Assembly: GCA_022828595.1 (NCBI GenBank)
Contig: JAKGHH010000002.1
Location: forward strand, 70,280,383 to 70,344,382
Direction of reading: 5' to 3'
Source of the DNA: Nelumbo lutea
Taxonomy: Eukaryota > Streptophyta > Magnoliopsida > Proteales > Nelumbonaceae
DNA: 64,000 bases
Shown here: in pieces, positions 33,789 to 45,242 of the stretch
Layout: every line of letters starts with the position of its first letter
Numbering within the stretch: position 1 is the first letter of the stretch
The notes under the pieces: generated by a model
The model's database searches: none
Seen by the model: only the letters and a program-made list of their open reading frames with translations
Told to the model about the DNA's origin: nothing
Made by a program: the position numbers and the translations under genes

Positions 33789-33920
33789 AATGTTTTAAAA
33801 ACTGACCCAAAGGTCAAACCATTTTGGCTCCGAGTCACAAGTCACCAATTCAACAGTCCAAGTCAAATGAGTCAGATCATGCCATGTCATCATTTTACAT
33901 ATTTAACTATATGTAGAATT

Positions 33921-33995
<75 letters not shown>

Positions 33996-34465
33996 AACAC
34001 ATATTTTATTAGTAAATAATGTATAATTATTTTCTACATGTAATATATGCATTATTTTATATTTAATTTATACTTTTAGTTCAATTTTTAATTTTTATTT
34101 GTAATAAAATATTAAAAATTACAAATTGAGGCAAAAAAAAGAGTTTTCCCACTAAAATAACAAGGAAAGGTGCCTTGGGATGCATAAATCTTGGAAAGTA
34201 CCCAAAAAAAATGATCATCCAAATCAGACATCGGAGCACAAATTTATGGCCTTCAAAAGTTTACATAGATGTTTAATGTGCAACCAGTAATCCGATCACC
34301 AGGTCAAACAGGTCAATAGTCCGACCGAAAAGGTCAAACAATTTTTGACCTAGTCAATGGTTTTTGAACAAGCTCTAGGTTTTACTATAATGGAACCTAG
34401 ACTCATGGCCAGGTGATGGTTCAAATGGTTCTACTAATTAGGTCAACAATAGATTGAAAACATTG
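33789..34465. mobile_element. Mutator-like element, expanded copy of the GGTTTTAAAA group
   Basis: AATGTTTTAAAAACTG at the left and GATTGAAAACATTG at the right are inverted ends. The inside has the family words GACCCAAAGGTCAAACC, CAATAGTCCGACCG, GACCTAGTCAATGG and TAGGTTTTACTATAATGG. The flanks CTTGAGAAT (33780-33788) and CTTGAGAGA (34466-34474) match at 7 of 9. The copy is longer than its relatives, partly because of a TA/TG microsatellite in its centre. Confidence 0.55.
33926..33993. repeat. Compound (AT)n(GT)n microsatellite
   Basis: About 19 AT units followed directly by about 14 GT units. It gives rise to a meaningless Tyr-Ile then Cys-Val repeat in one frame. Confidence 0.95.
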
Positions 34466-34559
34466 CTTGAGAGATCGTCTTCCCCTTTAGGGCCACAACA
34501 TAACATTCTTGAGCTATTTACTGATCTCCTAGGACTATCCCAGTGCCATGGTTAGTAGG

Positions 34560-35634
34560 AACTTCAAGGTTAGATGATATGTAGAAATTGATCCCTAGTG
34601 TTAACGTTCCTTCCTAAGGAGCTTTCTCCTTCTACTACCATCCCCTTAGAAATGATAGTGATGTCTCTAGTAGGAGGGAGGACCTCGATCATCTAGAGCA
34701 TTAGTGTAGCTGGAGTTGGCTTTACAACAATCAGATGATTGAGATTGTATTGTTTAAGGTATCTTTTTTGGATGAATTCTTTGATATAGCTATGCAGGTT
34801 TTGGCAATCCTCCATGTTGTGGTCATGGTCATAGTGGAATCGACAATACTTGTCTTGGCTCCTCTTATTGTGGAATTACCTTAGGACATCATCTTCTCAA
34901 GCCATTGGGTGTAGTCTTTATCTTTCACTTGCATCAAGATCTTAGCTTGGGAGGTTTTAATTGGTGTGAAATTGTGGTAGGTTGGTGGAGGGTACCTCAT
35001 ATAGTCCTAGTACCTATATAACCTCTTCTTGTCATGACTAGGTATGTGTTTAGTATAGCTTCCATTTATTAAATAAATGTTTGTACTTGATTTGTCTTCA
35101 AAACTGAGAAAAGCACTTGATAAACCGTTTATTGACAATGAGGCGCCATTAGGCACCACATCTGCAAAATAGTGAATAAACACTCAATCGTTGGGGGAAG
35201 TGTTAAAATGAAGCTTCCTCCAATGGTTGGTGCACACATAAATCAAAACCCACTTTTGTGAATCTCAATGTGTATAGATGAACATGATGAGAAAATTGAT
35301 GATTTGGCGATGACATGGCGGCGTTTTGGTAAATGCCTATCATGGAACATCCACGGAACAAAATACACATTAGATTGGCACTCACCTTATTCCTTGTGCT
35401 TACAATTATGGGGTTCTTCCTCGGCTACCATCCTGTTGGCTTGAGCCTCTTCTATGTTGGTATACTTTTCTGCATGGGTGAGGAGTTGGTTCATGTCCTT
35501 GGGGTATGTCTTCTCGTGGACAAGTTGAAATAGGAGGCGGATAACTTGTGAATGGAGGTAGCTACCACAATTGATTGATCCAAGTCCTACATCTAGATAG
35601 ATTTAGGGTTGAACCTTGCCAAGAATTCTTGAAG
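34560..35634 (-). pseudogene. Outer gypsy element: gag C-terminal part (minus strand)
   Basis: On the minus strand the fragment reads LQEFLARFNPKS, DLDQSIVVA and, further left, KYCRFHYDHDHNMEDCQNLH followed by IKEFIQKRYLKQY. These are standard blocks of the capsid and zinc-finger regions of Ty3/gypsy gag in the Tat/Athila group. Stops interrupt it. The other half of the same gag lies at 45944-46740, on the far side of the inserted 10.3-kb element. Confidence 0.72.
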
Positions 35635-35639
35635 GGCCT
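35635..35639. repeat. Left target-site duplication of the inner gypsy element
   Basis: GGCCT here and GGTCT at 45939-45943 flank the inner element exactly at its TGATG and CATCA ends, differing by one transition. The outer gag frame is continuous if one copy is disregarded. Confidence 0.65.
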
Positions 35640-36310
35640 TGATGGAGGGTGATTTGACCCAACCTCCTAACTAAGGGACACGTGGATATGACTCGACGTA
35701 AGTGACAGCTTGGCCACAACTCAGCATAATGAGCTCGCTGAAACCCCAACAGAACAGTTCGCCACTGGATAGCTCACTACAGAACGGTTTGCTGCAAGGC
35801 AGCTCACTATGAAGGAGCTCGCTATTGAGCAACCCGAAGTCTTCGGGAAACTTCTTATCCGACAAGACCGTGCTTGTCAGACTGCTCCCACGTCTCTTGT
35901 CCGGTGACGCAACACCTGCCAGTCCAGAGGACTGCATCCACGTCTCACGTCAGGCGGCGTTGTGCATGACAACTCTACATAACGCCTCTCAGTTGACAGG
36001 ACCGTACCCTGCGACAGATACCTACACCAATCAAATCAGCCTGGCAAATAACGATTGTAGCAGAGAATCAGAGGCAGTTATACCTGATTTGACTGAGCAT
36101 TAATATATAAGGGCTCCGACCCCCAAGGAAGGAGGTAATTAAATTTTTGTAATTGAAAAGTGCGCATCTCCACTCTTAGCTCATTTTCCTTTACTACTCT
36201 CTAAGCTTTCCATCGAGTTCTAACTTAAGCATCGGAGTGTTCCCACCGGGCACGCTCCCTGGGAATCCAGCATCTTCTCCTTCTCAGGTGTTGTCTGTTG
36301 CTAGCTAGGA
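35640..36310 (+). repeat. 5' LTR of the inner gypsy element
   Basis: It starts TGATGGAGGGTGATTTGACC and shares its whole length with 45243-45890. A TATATAA box lies at 36104-36110. Compared with the 3' LTR it has about 35 extra bases after GGGCTCCGACCCCC (near 36120) and lacks a short duplication near 45310. The right end is blurred: the copy diverges after GTTGC (36297-36301), where the 3' LTR runs on to CATCA, so its last 50 bases or so are deleted or replaced. A canonical primer-binding site was not identified. Confidence 0.75.
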
Positions 36311-38130
36311 ATGACCTCAGCTTTGGGGAACAACCTCAGCTCCCTACCGTCTGCATTGGCCAATTCACTGTACCCTTCTCCGCAGATGGAGTCCCTACCC
36401 TAAGCGCACCTCAAGTCATGGCACCAGTAAATGCTCTACTCCCTTTGCCGGTAGAGGCGACCTTTGCAAAACCATTAGTTCTCCTGGTGGCTGGACAGAA
36501 TCAGCTAGAAAACCTAGTACACTGCGTGCGAGCTATGCAAGATCAAATGCAGCAAGTCTACCAAATCCAGTTATACCAGTAGCAAATGCTTCACCATGTC
36601 TACCAACAGTAGTATCAACAAGAGTTTTTATCGTTGTCGTAGTATCAACAGCAAGTTCCACCTCGACACCCCGCTACGCAGCAGGCCCAGCCCCACCGTC
36701 GCAGTGAGCATCTCCCCCACCGAGGAGAGACCTCCCAAACTCAGAACCCTCTCGGGAGTCAGGTCTCATCCCACTGCAGGAGGGAAAAACAAGCTAATCC
36801 CCCCACTTCGCAACCTATAGTTAGCTCGGGGGCCTCTCAGCCAGTCAGACCTGCGTCACCTGGGCCTTCATAGTTCGAGCTCCCGCTCGCCAAAAACCAG
36901 TTTGAGGTCCTGGCGATGGACTATAAACAAGGCCCTTCAGCTCACAACCATCAGCAGCAATCCGAGCCCCTTCTTGGGCCCATCGAGCTCAGCAACACGG
37001 AAATAATCAATACTAATTCCGAGTCAACGAAGCAACGGAGACGCCATCGAGCTCGCTGAACTGCCACTCACAACCTGCCCGAGCTAAAGGGTAAGGAAGA
37101 GGTGAGCTCGGACGAACTAAAAGTCACTCCGCTCCTCTTAGTGTCGTCCCTCCTGTCTCCAAAACTTCTAGTCGTCCCTATGCTAAAGGACTTCAAGCTT
37201 CCTCCCTTGGACAAGTATGACGGATCGTTCGATCTGAGTGACCATGTCGACGCCTTCTAGTCGCAGATGCACTTGGCAAGGGCCAATGAGTCCTGCATGT
37301 AAGTGGCATTCTCCACCACTTTCAAAGGAGTAGCCCGCACGTGGTACATGAACCTCAAGTCTGAATTAATAAGGAGTTGGGCGCAGTTCGTACAAGTTTT
37401 CACCTCTCATTTCGTCACCAGCAAGCGGTGCCTGAGAACCCAAAAAATCCTCCTCGACATAGTCCAAAGGGAAGGGGAGCCCATCCAGAGTTAAAGCGAT
37501 TCAATGATGTTTGTTTGTAGATACTCGACTTGGACCCTGCAGTGCGGCTCACAGTAGACAAGAGAGTAATCACACACAAAGAATTCAAGTGGCATGTGGT
37601 TGTCAACCGGCCGAAGACTGTAACCGAGTTCCTCAAGCTCGCAAACCAGTTCATAGGGACAGAGGAAGAGATCAACCAAAAGAATGAGTGTGTGCCTGAG
37701 AAAAGGAAAAGAGAAGCTGAGTCCTCAACCCACGGGGACAGTAAGAAGAAGAAAGACCCAGTTCGGGGGGCAAGGCCGAGTCAGCCTTTCCGAGCTCCGA
37801 CAGTAGAAAGAATGGACTACACCCCCCTGAACGTTAAGCGGGCCGAGATCCTTATGATGCCCTGCATGTGAAGTGGCCACCCCAACTGAAAGGGGACCCC
37901 AATGTAAGGAATAAGAACTTGTATTGTAGTTTTCATAAAGATCACGGTTATAGTATCGAGAATTGTAAGAACGTCCGCGACAAGATAGAAGAGCTCATCC
38001 GTCGTGGATACTTAAGAAATTTTGTACAATGTAGTAATAATAATAAAGTAGGTCGGCAAGGGGAGCAGAGTAGAGATGCTCCCAAGCCCAGCATCAGGCA
38101 AGCAGAACAATCGTAGAGGCAGCCCCCTAA
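36311..38130 (+). pseudogene. Gypsy gag, degenerate
   Basis: Recognisable blocks are FKLPPLDKYDGSFDLSDHVD (37190-37250), VAFSTTFKGVARTWYMNL (37300-37350), QFVQVFTSHFVTSKR, a KRVITHKEFKWHV block (37558) and the zinc-finger-like YCSFHKDHGYSIENC with IEELIRRGYLRNF (37920-38020). This is the usual order in Tat-group gag. At least four in-frame stops (for example before 37260 and at 37492) and frame changes break it. Confidence 0.75.
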
Positions 38131-38158
38131 AGAAAGACTAGTTCGGGGGACTATACAT

Positions 38159-38914
38159 GTGATCGTTGGAGGTTCGATCATCGCAAGCTGCACCTCAGCT
38201 ACAGCTCGAACATCAGCTCAAGAGGTCGGAAGGGAGGAGCAGAACCCCCCGAAGCGACCAAGGACAGAAGACCTGATCTTCTTCACTGAGGACGACGCAC
38301 GCGGGGTCCACTACCCCCATGATGACGCGCTCGTCGTAAAGATAAGGATCAATGACTTCGAAGTCAAGCGTGTCCTCGTTGACTCCAGCAGCTCGGGAGA
38401 CATTCTTTTCAAGGCAACATTCGACAAGCTTCAGCTCCAAGAGAGCGATCTCAAGCCCACAAGTACTCCCTTGGTAGGCTTCAGCGGAGAGGAAGTCAAG
38501 CCCCTGGGGAGAATCACAGTACCTATGGAAGTCAGCACCTGGCCTAGCATAGTGCAGCTCAACCACGACTTCTTGGTGGTTGCAACTCCCTCCCTGTACA
38601 ATGCCATAATAGGTCGGCCCATCACCCATGCTCTTCGTACGGTGGTCTCCACCTATTATTTGGCGATGAAGTTCCCCACGGGCTTCGAAGTTGGGGTAGA
38701 ACGAGGCAATCAACTCGAGTCTCGCAAGTGCTATGCCACCACCCTCAAAGGGAAAACCAAGGTGGCCAACGACCTCGAGTTGGAGCGACCTACGAAGCAA
38801 TGTGAAGAGCGAACTGCACCTACCGAAGAGACTGTTTTTGTACCCACTTCGACAGAGGACCCAACTCGGACACTCCAGATTGTTACCTCAATCCAGGAGC
38901 CCCCGCGATCTTAA
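38159..38914 (+). pseudogene. Gypsy aspartic protease region
   Basis: A 251-codon open stretch contains PHDDALVVKIRINDFEVKRV then VDSSSSGDILF, corresponding to the active-site box VD(S/T)GSSADIL, and ends with an IIGRP(I)THALRTVVST block. The catalytic aspartate remains, but the glycine of the DSG/DTG triad is serine, which would be expected to damage the flap/active-site loop. It is continuous with the gag remnant upstream. Confidence 0.75.
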
Positions 38915-38967
38915 CTGGTAAGTTTTTTATTTCAAAATTTAAATGTTTTTGCATGGTGCGCGGCAGA

Positions 38968-40021
38968 GATGCCCAGCATAGACCGTAGCATCATAACTCA
39001 CAAGCTAAATTCTAATCCTGTAGTTAGGCCCGTTAGACAGAAGAAATGAAACTTAGCCCTGGAGTGCTGGAAAGCAGTTGACGAGGAGGTTGGAAAGCTC
39101 CTCACAGCCGACTTCATCAGAGAGGTCCATTACCCGAGCTAGGTAGCCAACCCAGTCCTGGTAAAGAAAGCCAACGATAAATGGCACACGTCCGTCGATT
39201 ATACTGACCTGAACCGAGCTTGTCCAAAGGATTGCTTCCCACTCCTCAATATTGACCGCCTGGTGGACACGACCCCAGGGCATGAGTTGTTGAGTTTCTC
39301 GGATGCCTACTCGGGCTATAACCAGATAAGAATGGACCCTGCCGATGAAGAAAAAATGGCTTTTATAACCAAGCTAGGCCTGTACTATTACAAGGTCATG
39401 CCCTTCAGACTGAAAAATGCTGGGGCTACCTTCCAAAGACTTGTAAATAAGTTGTTCAAGCCGTTGATCAGCAAGAAAATAGAATGTTATGTAGAAGACA
39501 TGGTCGTCAAGACTCAGTTTTCACATGATTTAATAAAAGATTTGCACTATGTTTTTGAAATTCTGTGTAAGTTTAACATGAAGCTAAACCCAAACAAGTG
39601 TGCCTTCGGTGTCACCTCGGGTAAATTCCTAGGGTATATCGTCAACCGGTGCGGCATTGAGGCCAACCCAAAAAAACTTAAGGCAATCCTAGATATGAGA
39701 CCACATCGGAAATTGAAGGAGGTTCAGAGGTTGAATGGCCGCATAGCCGCTCTGAGCCGCTTCATGTCCAAATCGGTAGATCGCTGCCTGCCTTTCTTTA
39801 AGGCAATTAAAAGCAAAGGCTTTGAGTGGACCAAAGAGTGCCAGCTCGTGTTCGATGAGCTCAAAAGGTACATCGCCAGTATCTCGGTCTTGACCCGACT
39901 CGAGGAAGGTGATGTTTTGGGGCTGTACCTCTCGGAAAGTGACGAGGTGGTCAACTCGGTATTGATAAGAGAAGTAGATCGGGTCCAACGACCTATCTAC
40001 TATGTTCGCAAAGTGTTGTAG
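38968..40021 (+). pseudogene. Gypsy reverse transcriptase
   Basis: Blocks in order are AVDEEVGKLLTADFIREVHY, VDYTDLNRACPKD, DTTPGHELLSFSDAYSGYNQ, MAFITKLGLYYYKVMPFRLK, NAGATFQRLVNKLF, and the catalytic box IECYVEDMVVKT. The first aspartate of YxDD is glutamate here, so polymerase activity would probably be lost. The tether follows (LNPNKCAFGVTSGKFLGYIV). Stops occur upstream (after EVHYPS) and at 40019. Confidence 0.82.
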
Positions 40022-40917
40022 GGTGCAGAGACAAGGTATCCAGAGATTGAAAAGTTGGTGTATGCACTAGTGGTTGTAGCTTGGAAGCTCCGTTTGTACC
40101 TCCAAGCTCATACTATCGTCGTCCTCACCAACAAGCCTTTGAGGCAAGTCTTGCTCAAGCCCGAGGTCTCTGGTAGGTTGACAAAGTGGGCCATCAAGCT
40201 CAGCAAATACGACCTCCAGTACAAACCACGAACTGCTATCAAGGCCCAAGCCTTAGCTGACTTTGTCGCGGGATGCACTTTTAGCACCCAAGTCCCTAGG
40301 CCAGTCGAGCTCGAGGCCCCTAGGTCAGATGAGCCCGAGGTTCCTAGGCCGGTTGAGCTCGAGCACCGTGAGGTAGCAACCAGTGTGGCTTCTCTCCTAG
40401 TTAGATCAAACCCGACCTGGGATGAGGAGCCCTGGATCCTTCACATGGATGTCTCGTCCAACCAGCAAGGCAGCGGTGTTGGAATCATTCTTTATGGGCC
40501 AAGCGAGGTGAAACTGGAGTATGCATTATTCTTTGAGTTCATGGCATCTAACAATGAAGCGGAGTACGAGGCGTTAATAGCCGGGCTGGCTCTAGCAAAC
40601 GAAGTGAAAGTCAAGCACATCGTTATCTGCAATGATTCTCAGCTCGTGGTCAACCAGGTTACTAGTGAATATGAAGCCCACGAGCCAACCATGATCGCCT
40701 ACTTAGCCAAAGTCAGAGAGGCTCTATTCAATTTCCAGTCTCACTTCATCAAGCAAATCCCGAGATCTGAGAACACTGAGGCCGATGCCCTATCCCGGTT
40801 AGCCAACACCAGTGATAATACCACGAGAACCATGTATATAGAGAACTTACCTCGGCCTAGCATTCTCGAGGGGGTAGAGGAGGTCGCTCTTGTCGTTCAA
40901 GCAGAGCCGAGCTAGAT
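40022..40917 (+). pseudogene. Gypsy RNase H region with second (archaeal-type) RNase H
   Basis: The first part has WKLRLYLQAHTIVVLTNKPL and GRLTKWAIKLSKYDLQY, the end of the RT-linked RNase H, followed by ALADFVAGC. After a linker with a repeated PRPVELE/PRSDEPE unit comes the second domain: WILHMDVSSNQQGSGVGIIL, ASNNEAEYEALIAGL, VICNDSQLVVNQV, ENTEADALSRLA, with the Asp, Glu, Asp, Asp pattern visible. A 286-codon frame remains open. Confidence 0.8.
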
Positions 40918-41049
40918 TGATCCACTCGTGAGCTTCCTGCTACATGGGACCCTCCCTGTAGATCGCAGTGCCGCCAGAAGGGTAGAGCGTCAGGTAGCCA
41001 AATATGTCATAATAGACAAATGACTGTACTGAAAATCTTACACGCTCCC

Positions 41050-42138
41050 CTATCTGTGCTGCTTGTGACCTTCCGAGGCCAAGCTCGTGCTCCACGACAC
41101 TCATGAGGGTCTGTGCGGTAGATACTTGGGGGGTAGGGCTCTCACCCAGAAAGTGCTATGACAGGGATACTACTGCCCAACAATGAATGCAGATGCAATC
41201 GAGCTCGTCAGAAGATGTGACAAGTGTCTGAAGCACGCCAACATCCACCACTAGCCTGCCACCGGCCTGAAGTATCTCACCAACCCGTGGCCTTTCGCAC
41301 AGTGGGAGATTGATATACTTGGACCATTTCTGCCAACAATAGGGCAGAGGAGGTTCTTAGTGGTGGCAGTTGATTATTTTACTAAGTGGGTAGAAGCTAA
41401 GTCCCTCACAACGATCATAGCCCGGAATATGCAAAACTTCTTTTGAAAGAATATAGTGTGTCGTTTTGGACTACCCCGAGTACTAATCTCTGACAACGAT
41501 AAGCAGTTCGAGGATATTAAATTCCAGAACCGATGCAAAGATATGGGAATTCAACAAAATTTCACCTCGGTAGCACACCCTCAAGCAAATGGTCAAGCGG
41601 AGGTCACGAACAGAGCCATTCTCCACGGACTGAAGGCACACCTCGACTGAGCTAAGGGACTCTGGGTAGACGAGCTACCCAGTGTACTATGGGCTTATCG
41701 GATCACAGTAAAGACCGCAGTAGGCGAGACTCCCTTCAACCTCACTTATGGCATTGCAGTAGTCATCCCAACCGAGATCGAGGTTCCCATGCTACGTCTA
41801 GAAGTGTACGATGATGAAACAAACGAAGATTATGCACCAACCTCGACCTACTTGACGAGGTACGGGACCCCGCATACATTAGGACCATGACCTACCAGCA
41901 AAGAGTAGCTCGGTACTATAACGCCAGGGTAAAAAAGCGAAACTTCCGCGTCAGAGACCTAGTTCTTCATAAAGTCATGGTACCTGAGCCCGGTGTTGGT
42001 AAGCTCGGGCCGAATTGGGAAGGACCCTACCGAGTAAAGTGGGTGCTCAGGGAAGGAACGCATGAGCTCGAAATCCTAGAAGGTAAACAAGTACATCAGG
42101 CATGGAATATTGTCAACTTAAGGCAGTATTACCTGTAA
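41050..42138 (+). pseudogene. Gypsy integrase
   Basis: The N-terminal zinc finger is represented by LHDTHEGLCGR and RRCDKCLKHANIH (41085-41250). The catalytic core has EIDILGPFLP, VAVDYFTKWVEAK, CRFGLPRVLISDNDKQF and HPQANGQAEVTNR, so the D, D and E positions can all be located. The C-terminal part has RDLVLHKVM, GKLGPNWEGPYRV and HQAWNIVNLRQYYL followed by TAA. No chromodomain follows. Stops lie before 41456 and at 41648, with several shifts near 41110-41330 and 41840. Confidence 0.8.
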
Positions 42139-42149
42139 TCACCGAGCTG

Positions 42150-42390
42150 AGTGGACCATAAGTTGTTCCCCCAGAAGGGGGTCGACCATAGTCGCTCCCT
42201 GAGTTTAAGGGCCATACGTCGAGCTAACGAAGACCCCGGCACTATAAGACCCAGTCACCTCTATGGCATGTGTGAACACTAAGAGAGTGGACCATAAGTC
42301 ACTCCCCTAGCCCAAGGGCTAAAACGCCAAGCTAACGAAGACCTCGACATCGTATAAGACCTAATCGCTTCATCAGCATAGGCTAAGTAT
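42150..42390. repeat. Two degenerate tandem units downstream of integrase
   Basis: GTGGACCATAAGT, GGGC(C/T)A, CGCC(A/G)AGCTAACGAAGACC and TATAAGACC occur in the same order at 42151-42275 and 42292-42380, about 140 bp apart. Short tandem units between integrase and the 3' LTR are common in Tat-clade elements. Confidence 0.55.
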
Positions 42391-42866
42391 TAATACCAAA
42401 GGCACAGGCAACTTGGGTGTGAATCCTATGATGCATAGCCCGCCCCGGTATACAAGTTGGACCCGTTAGGGACAACCAACTTCAACTTAAGTAACCCAGC
42501 TCCAAACAAGTCAGGCATATGCTTGCTATGTTGGTCACCTCGGTGTACGTTATAAGATAACCCTTACCAAGTACTGGGAGATAGCTCAGGGTAACGATAA
42601 TCGAGAAACCCCATTTCGGGCACTTAGCCCTAACAGTTCGAGTGAAATAGTCACTTCGACAAAAGAGTAAATCGCACAACACTTAGCAAAAGAAAAAAAG
42701 AGAAACATTCCATTACTAGTTCTTATAAAAAAGAAAAAAACTGGGCCTAACAACCCGGGAGAATACATCAAAACAGAAAGAAAAGAAAGAGAACTAGCTC
42801 GGCCGCCCGGGAGCAACCACTTCAAAAGATTCATTTCAGAAGAAGAAAAAAAGAGAGCAACCAACC

Positions 42867-44799
42867 TCAAGGTCCCACCTCCTCTACGTCCTCATCGCTC
42901 TCCTCTTGGGAGTCAGGCTCCTCCTCCTCTGCAGTGTCCGCCGTCTCTAGGGCCAGGTCCCTCATTGTTATGCCCTTAAGGCTAAGGCCGGAGAACTTCT
43001 TCCGAACCAGTCACCAACAAAGTTTGAACCCCGAGCAGTAGGACTTCGAGCTATATTCGACCTGGAGGTCGTGGAACTGCTGGGACTCTTTAAAGTCCTT
43101 CACCGCCTTAGCCCGCTTTGCATCCACTGCGGTGTCGAAGTTTTGGGTCCTCTCATTGAGCATGGACTCCAAGCTCTAGACCTGCTAGCAAAGAAGCTCC
43201 CTCTTCGCCGCCACCCTCGAAGACTTCTCTCTGTAACGGGTGCTCTCCTCAGATAGTCGGGAGATCTGTCTTCCTGGTCCCTAACGAGTAGCTCCTGGGC
43301 CTTGCTCCCCTTCTGAGCTTGGAGGAACTCATCTTGGGCTTGGTTGAGCTCGTGTTGGAGCCTCTACACTTCCAACCTCTGATTGACAGCATCATGGGAG
43401 TGAATAGCAATCTGACAAGCCATGGCATGGATGGCGGAGTTCAGCTGCCAATAGAAAGCCGAGGTAAGTAAGGGGGGGAGAGAAAAGAAAAGGGGGGGGG
43501 GAGAAAAAGGGAAGAAGCAGGCGCTTACCACCATGCAGTGAGCGAAGGCCAGCTTGGTGAGCTGCCTAAGGTGTATCCCGACCTAGTTCATGATCTCCTC
43601 GTGACTGACCTCCAGTCGGCTCCTCCACAAGGCCACGAGGAAGTTGGTGACACTTTCGTCCCTCCCCTCGGTAGGAAACCGTGGGAAGATGGTGAGGCCG
43701 TACGGCGTGACCGAAGGGTACTGCTCCTGGGGTGGGACCTCTTCTTCTTCGCTGCCTCCCGTGGCTACTCCCTCGAACGACACAGGTGGGACCTCTGGTG
43801 GTGGAACAAAGGCTGGGTCCACAGCCTCGAACTCGGCGGCCCCAGAAGTGGACGATTGGTCGGGGTGCGACCTCTTCACCCTATGCTTCTAGTTGATTGA
43901 AAAAAGGCGACATGCATCCACACCAGACATGTTCGCTGCAAGAATCACGAAGCTTAGTCCAGCTCGCAAAAAAAAGGGGGGGGGGGGAGAAGGCGACGTA
44001 AGGGTAACCTACTGGGGCTCAAGTTGGCCTGCACGAGCTTGTCCTCAGCCCTATAGTCCGAATAGAGGAAGCCTACCCCAGCCCAAGACTACAATGTTTC
44101 CTGAACTTTCGGGTTCAACTCAACGCCCGTGTCCTGAACGGTGGCCCTCTAGTGGGTTGGAAAGGGCCACCCCTCAGGGTTGTGAACTACAAAATAACCC
44201 CGCTTCCAGGCTGAGATCCTGTTTGGCAGATCATGGAGGAGCTTGAAGCCAGGACAAGGGGAAAAGTAATAAGAGCGCCTTTCTAGAGGGGCTCTGGGGG
44301 AGGCATTCTTAATTGACAAGATAGTGGCAAAGATATCAAGGGAAAGAGGAAGACAATACTCGAAAAACAGAGAAATTGTTCCAACCACATTCCAGATTGA
44401 GTTCGGATGGAGTTGGTCTATGGTGACATTGAAATTGGTAAGAACCTCCACTATCAAAGGGTGTAGAGGGAGTCGGAGACTAGCCACGAGCTGCTCCTCC
44501 GAGATCACGATCTCGTCGTGGCCATGTTCCCAATGATAGTTGCCGGATGGGAGGCTGTAAATGAGATCCCTGGGGAGGTTATAGTAAGAGACTAGGGCCT
44601 GAAGTCTCTCCATAGACATGGAGGAAGAGCCGAAGATATCCGGCTCTCGACCCTGGAAAGTGGAAGCCGAGTTACCGGGGGCCTCTTGGACCTCCGGAGC
44701 TTGCCCTTCAGGGAACCCCCAAGCTCCCCCCGAGCTCAAGGGGACCTTGCCCTGATTACCGTCTCGGGAAAAGCCACCATAGTACGGATACCCAAACAT
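42867..44799 (-). pseudogene. Antisense gene of the gypsy element (Transposase_28-like / plant gypsy-type), with two likely introns
   Basis: Exon 1 (44799 to about 44010) starts MFGYPYYGGFSRDG and includes EEQLVASLRLPLHPLIVEVL and LHPNSIWNVVGTI, the signature of the putative gypsy-type transposon domain (Pfam Transposase_28) found in extra ORFs of plant gypsy elements. After a GTTACC...TTGCAG intron (about 43942-44007) comes ANMSGVDACRLF and an acidic, proline-rich part. A second GTAAGC...TTGGCAG intron (about 43447-43532) precedes LNSAIHAMACQIA, a coiled-coil stretch with NQAQDEFLQAQKG, then AVKDFKESQQFHDLQVEYSS and an acidic tail ending at 42867. At least three stops interrupt it. The protein's role is unknown in the literature I know. 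Confidence 0.62.
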
Positions 44800-45225
44800 T
44801 GTTTGGACAGAGTAGAGGACTCACCAGAAAAGTAAACTGAGAAAGCGACGAGAACGAGGAGAGCTCGAGCAAGCAAGGCGAAGGCGCAACCTCAAAACTG
44901 AAAAGAAAGGCAAGTTGGCGTAAAAAAATGAGGCTTGGGGCCCTCCTATTTATAGCCACTATGCCCAAAAAACCAACGGTTCCAATCGAAGCGGATCCAA
45001 TGGCCTATAATAAAGCCGGTTGCACGTCCTCCAAGATTGAAATAAAGCTGGTTACACGTCTTTCGAAACTGAAAGCAGCTTGGTGCATTTTTCGGCGCCC
45101 AAAAATCTAGAAATTGCCTTTCATCCGCAGTATACTTCATGCGGTCAATCAACCTAGTTTAAATTATGGGTCAAATCCCCCCGTCACTTCATGAACTCCC
45201 CGCGCTAGAGTAAGGCCCTTAGCCC

Positions 45226-45242
45226 GAGGAGTGGGGGGCAAT
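45226..45242 (+). other. Polypurine tract
   Basis: GAGGAGTGGGGGGCAAT lies directly before the TGATGG start of the 3' LTR, where the plus-strand primer of reverse transcription belongs. Confidence 0.8.

Noticed and set aside
33642..34019. 125-codon frame ending in Tyr-Ile and Cys-Val repeats
   Set aside because: Only its N-terminal part (zinc knuckle YCVHCFNQGH) is meaningful; the rest is MITE and microsatellite sequence.
38213..38800. 195-codon minus-strand frame opposite the gypsy protease
   Set aside because: It is a shadow of the well-supported protease frame on the plus strand and has no motif of its own.
43538..43900. Plus-strand 120-codon frame between integrase and 3' LTR
   Set aside because: The opposite strand carries the antisense gene with recognisable blocks; this frame is its shadow.
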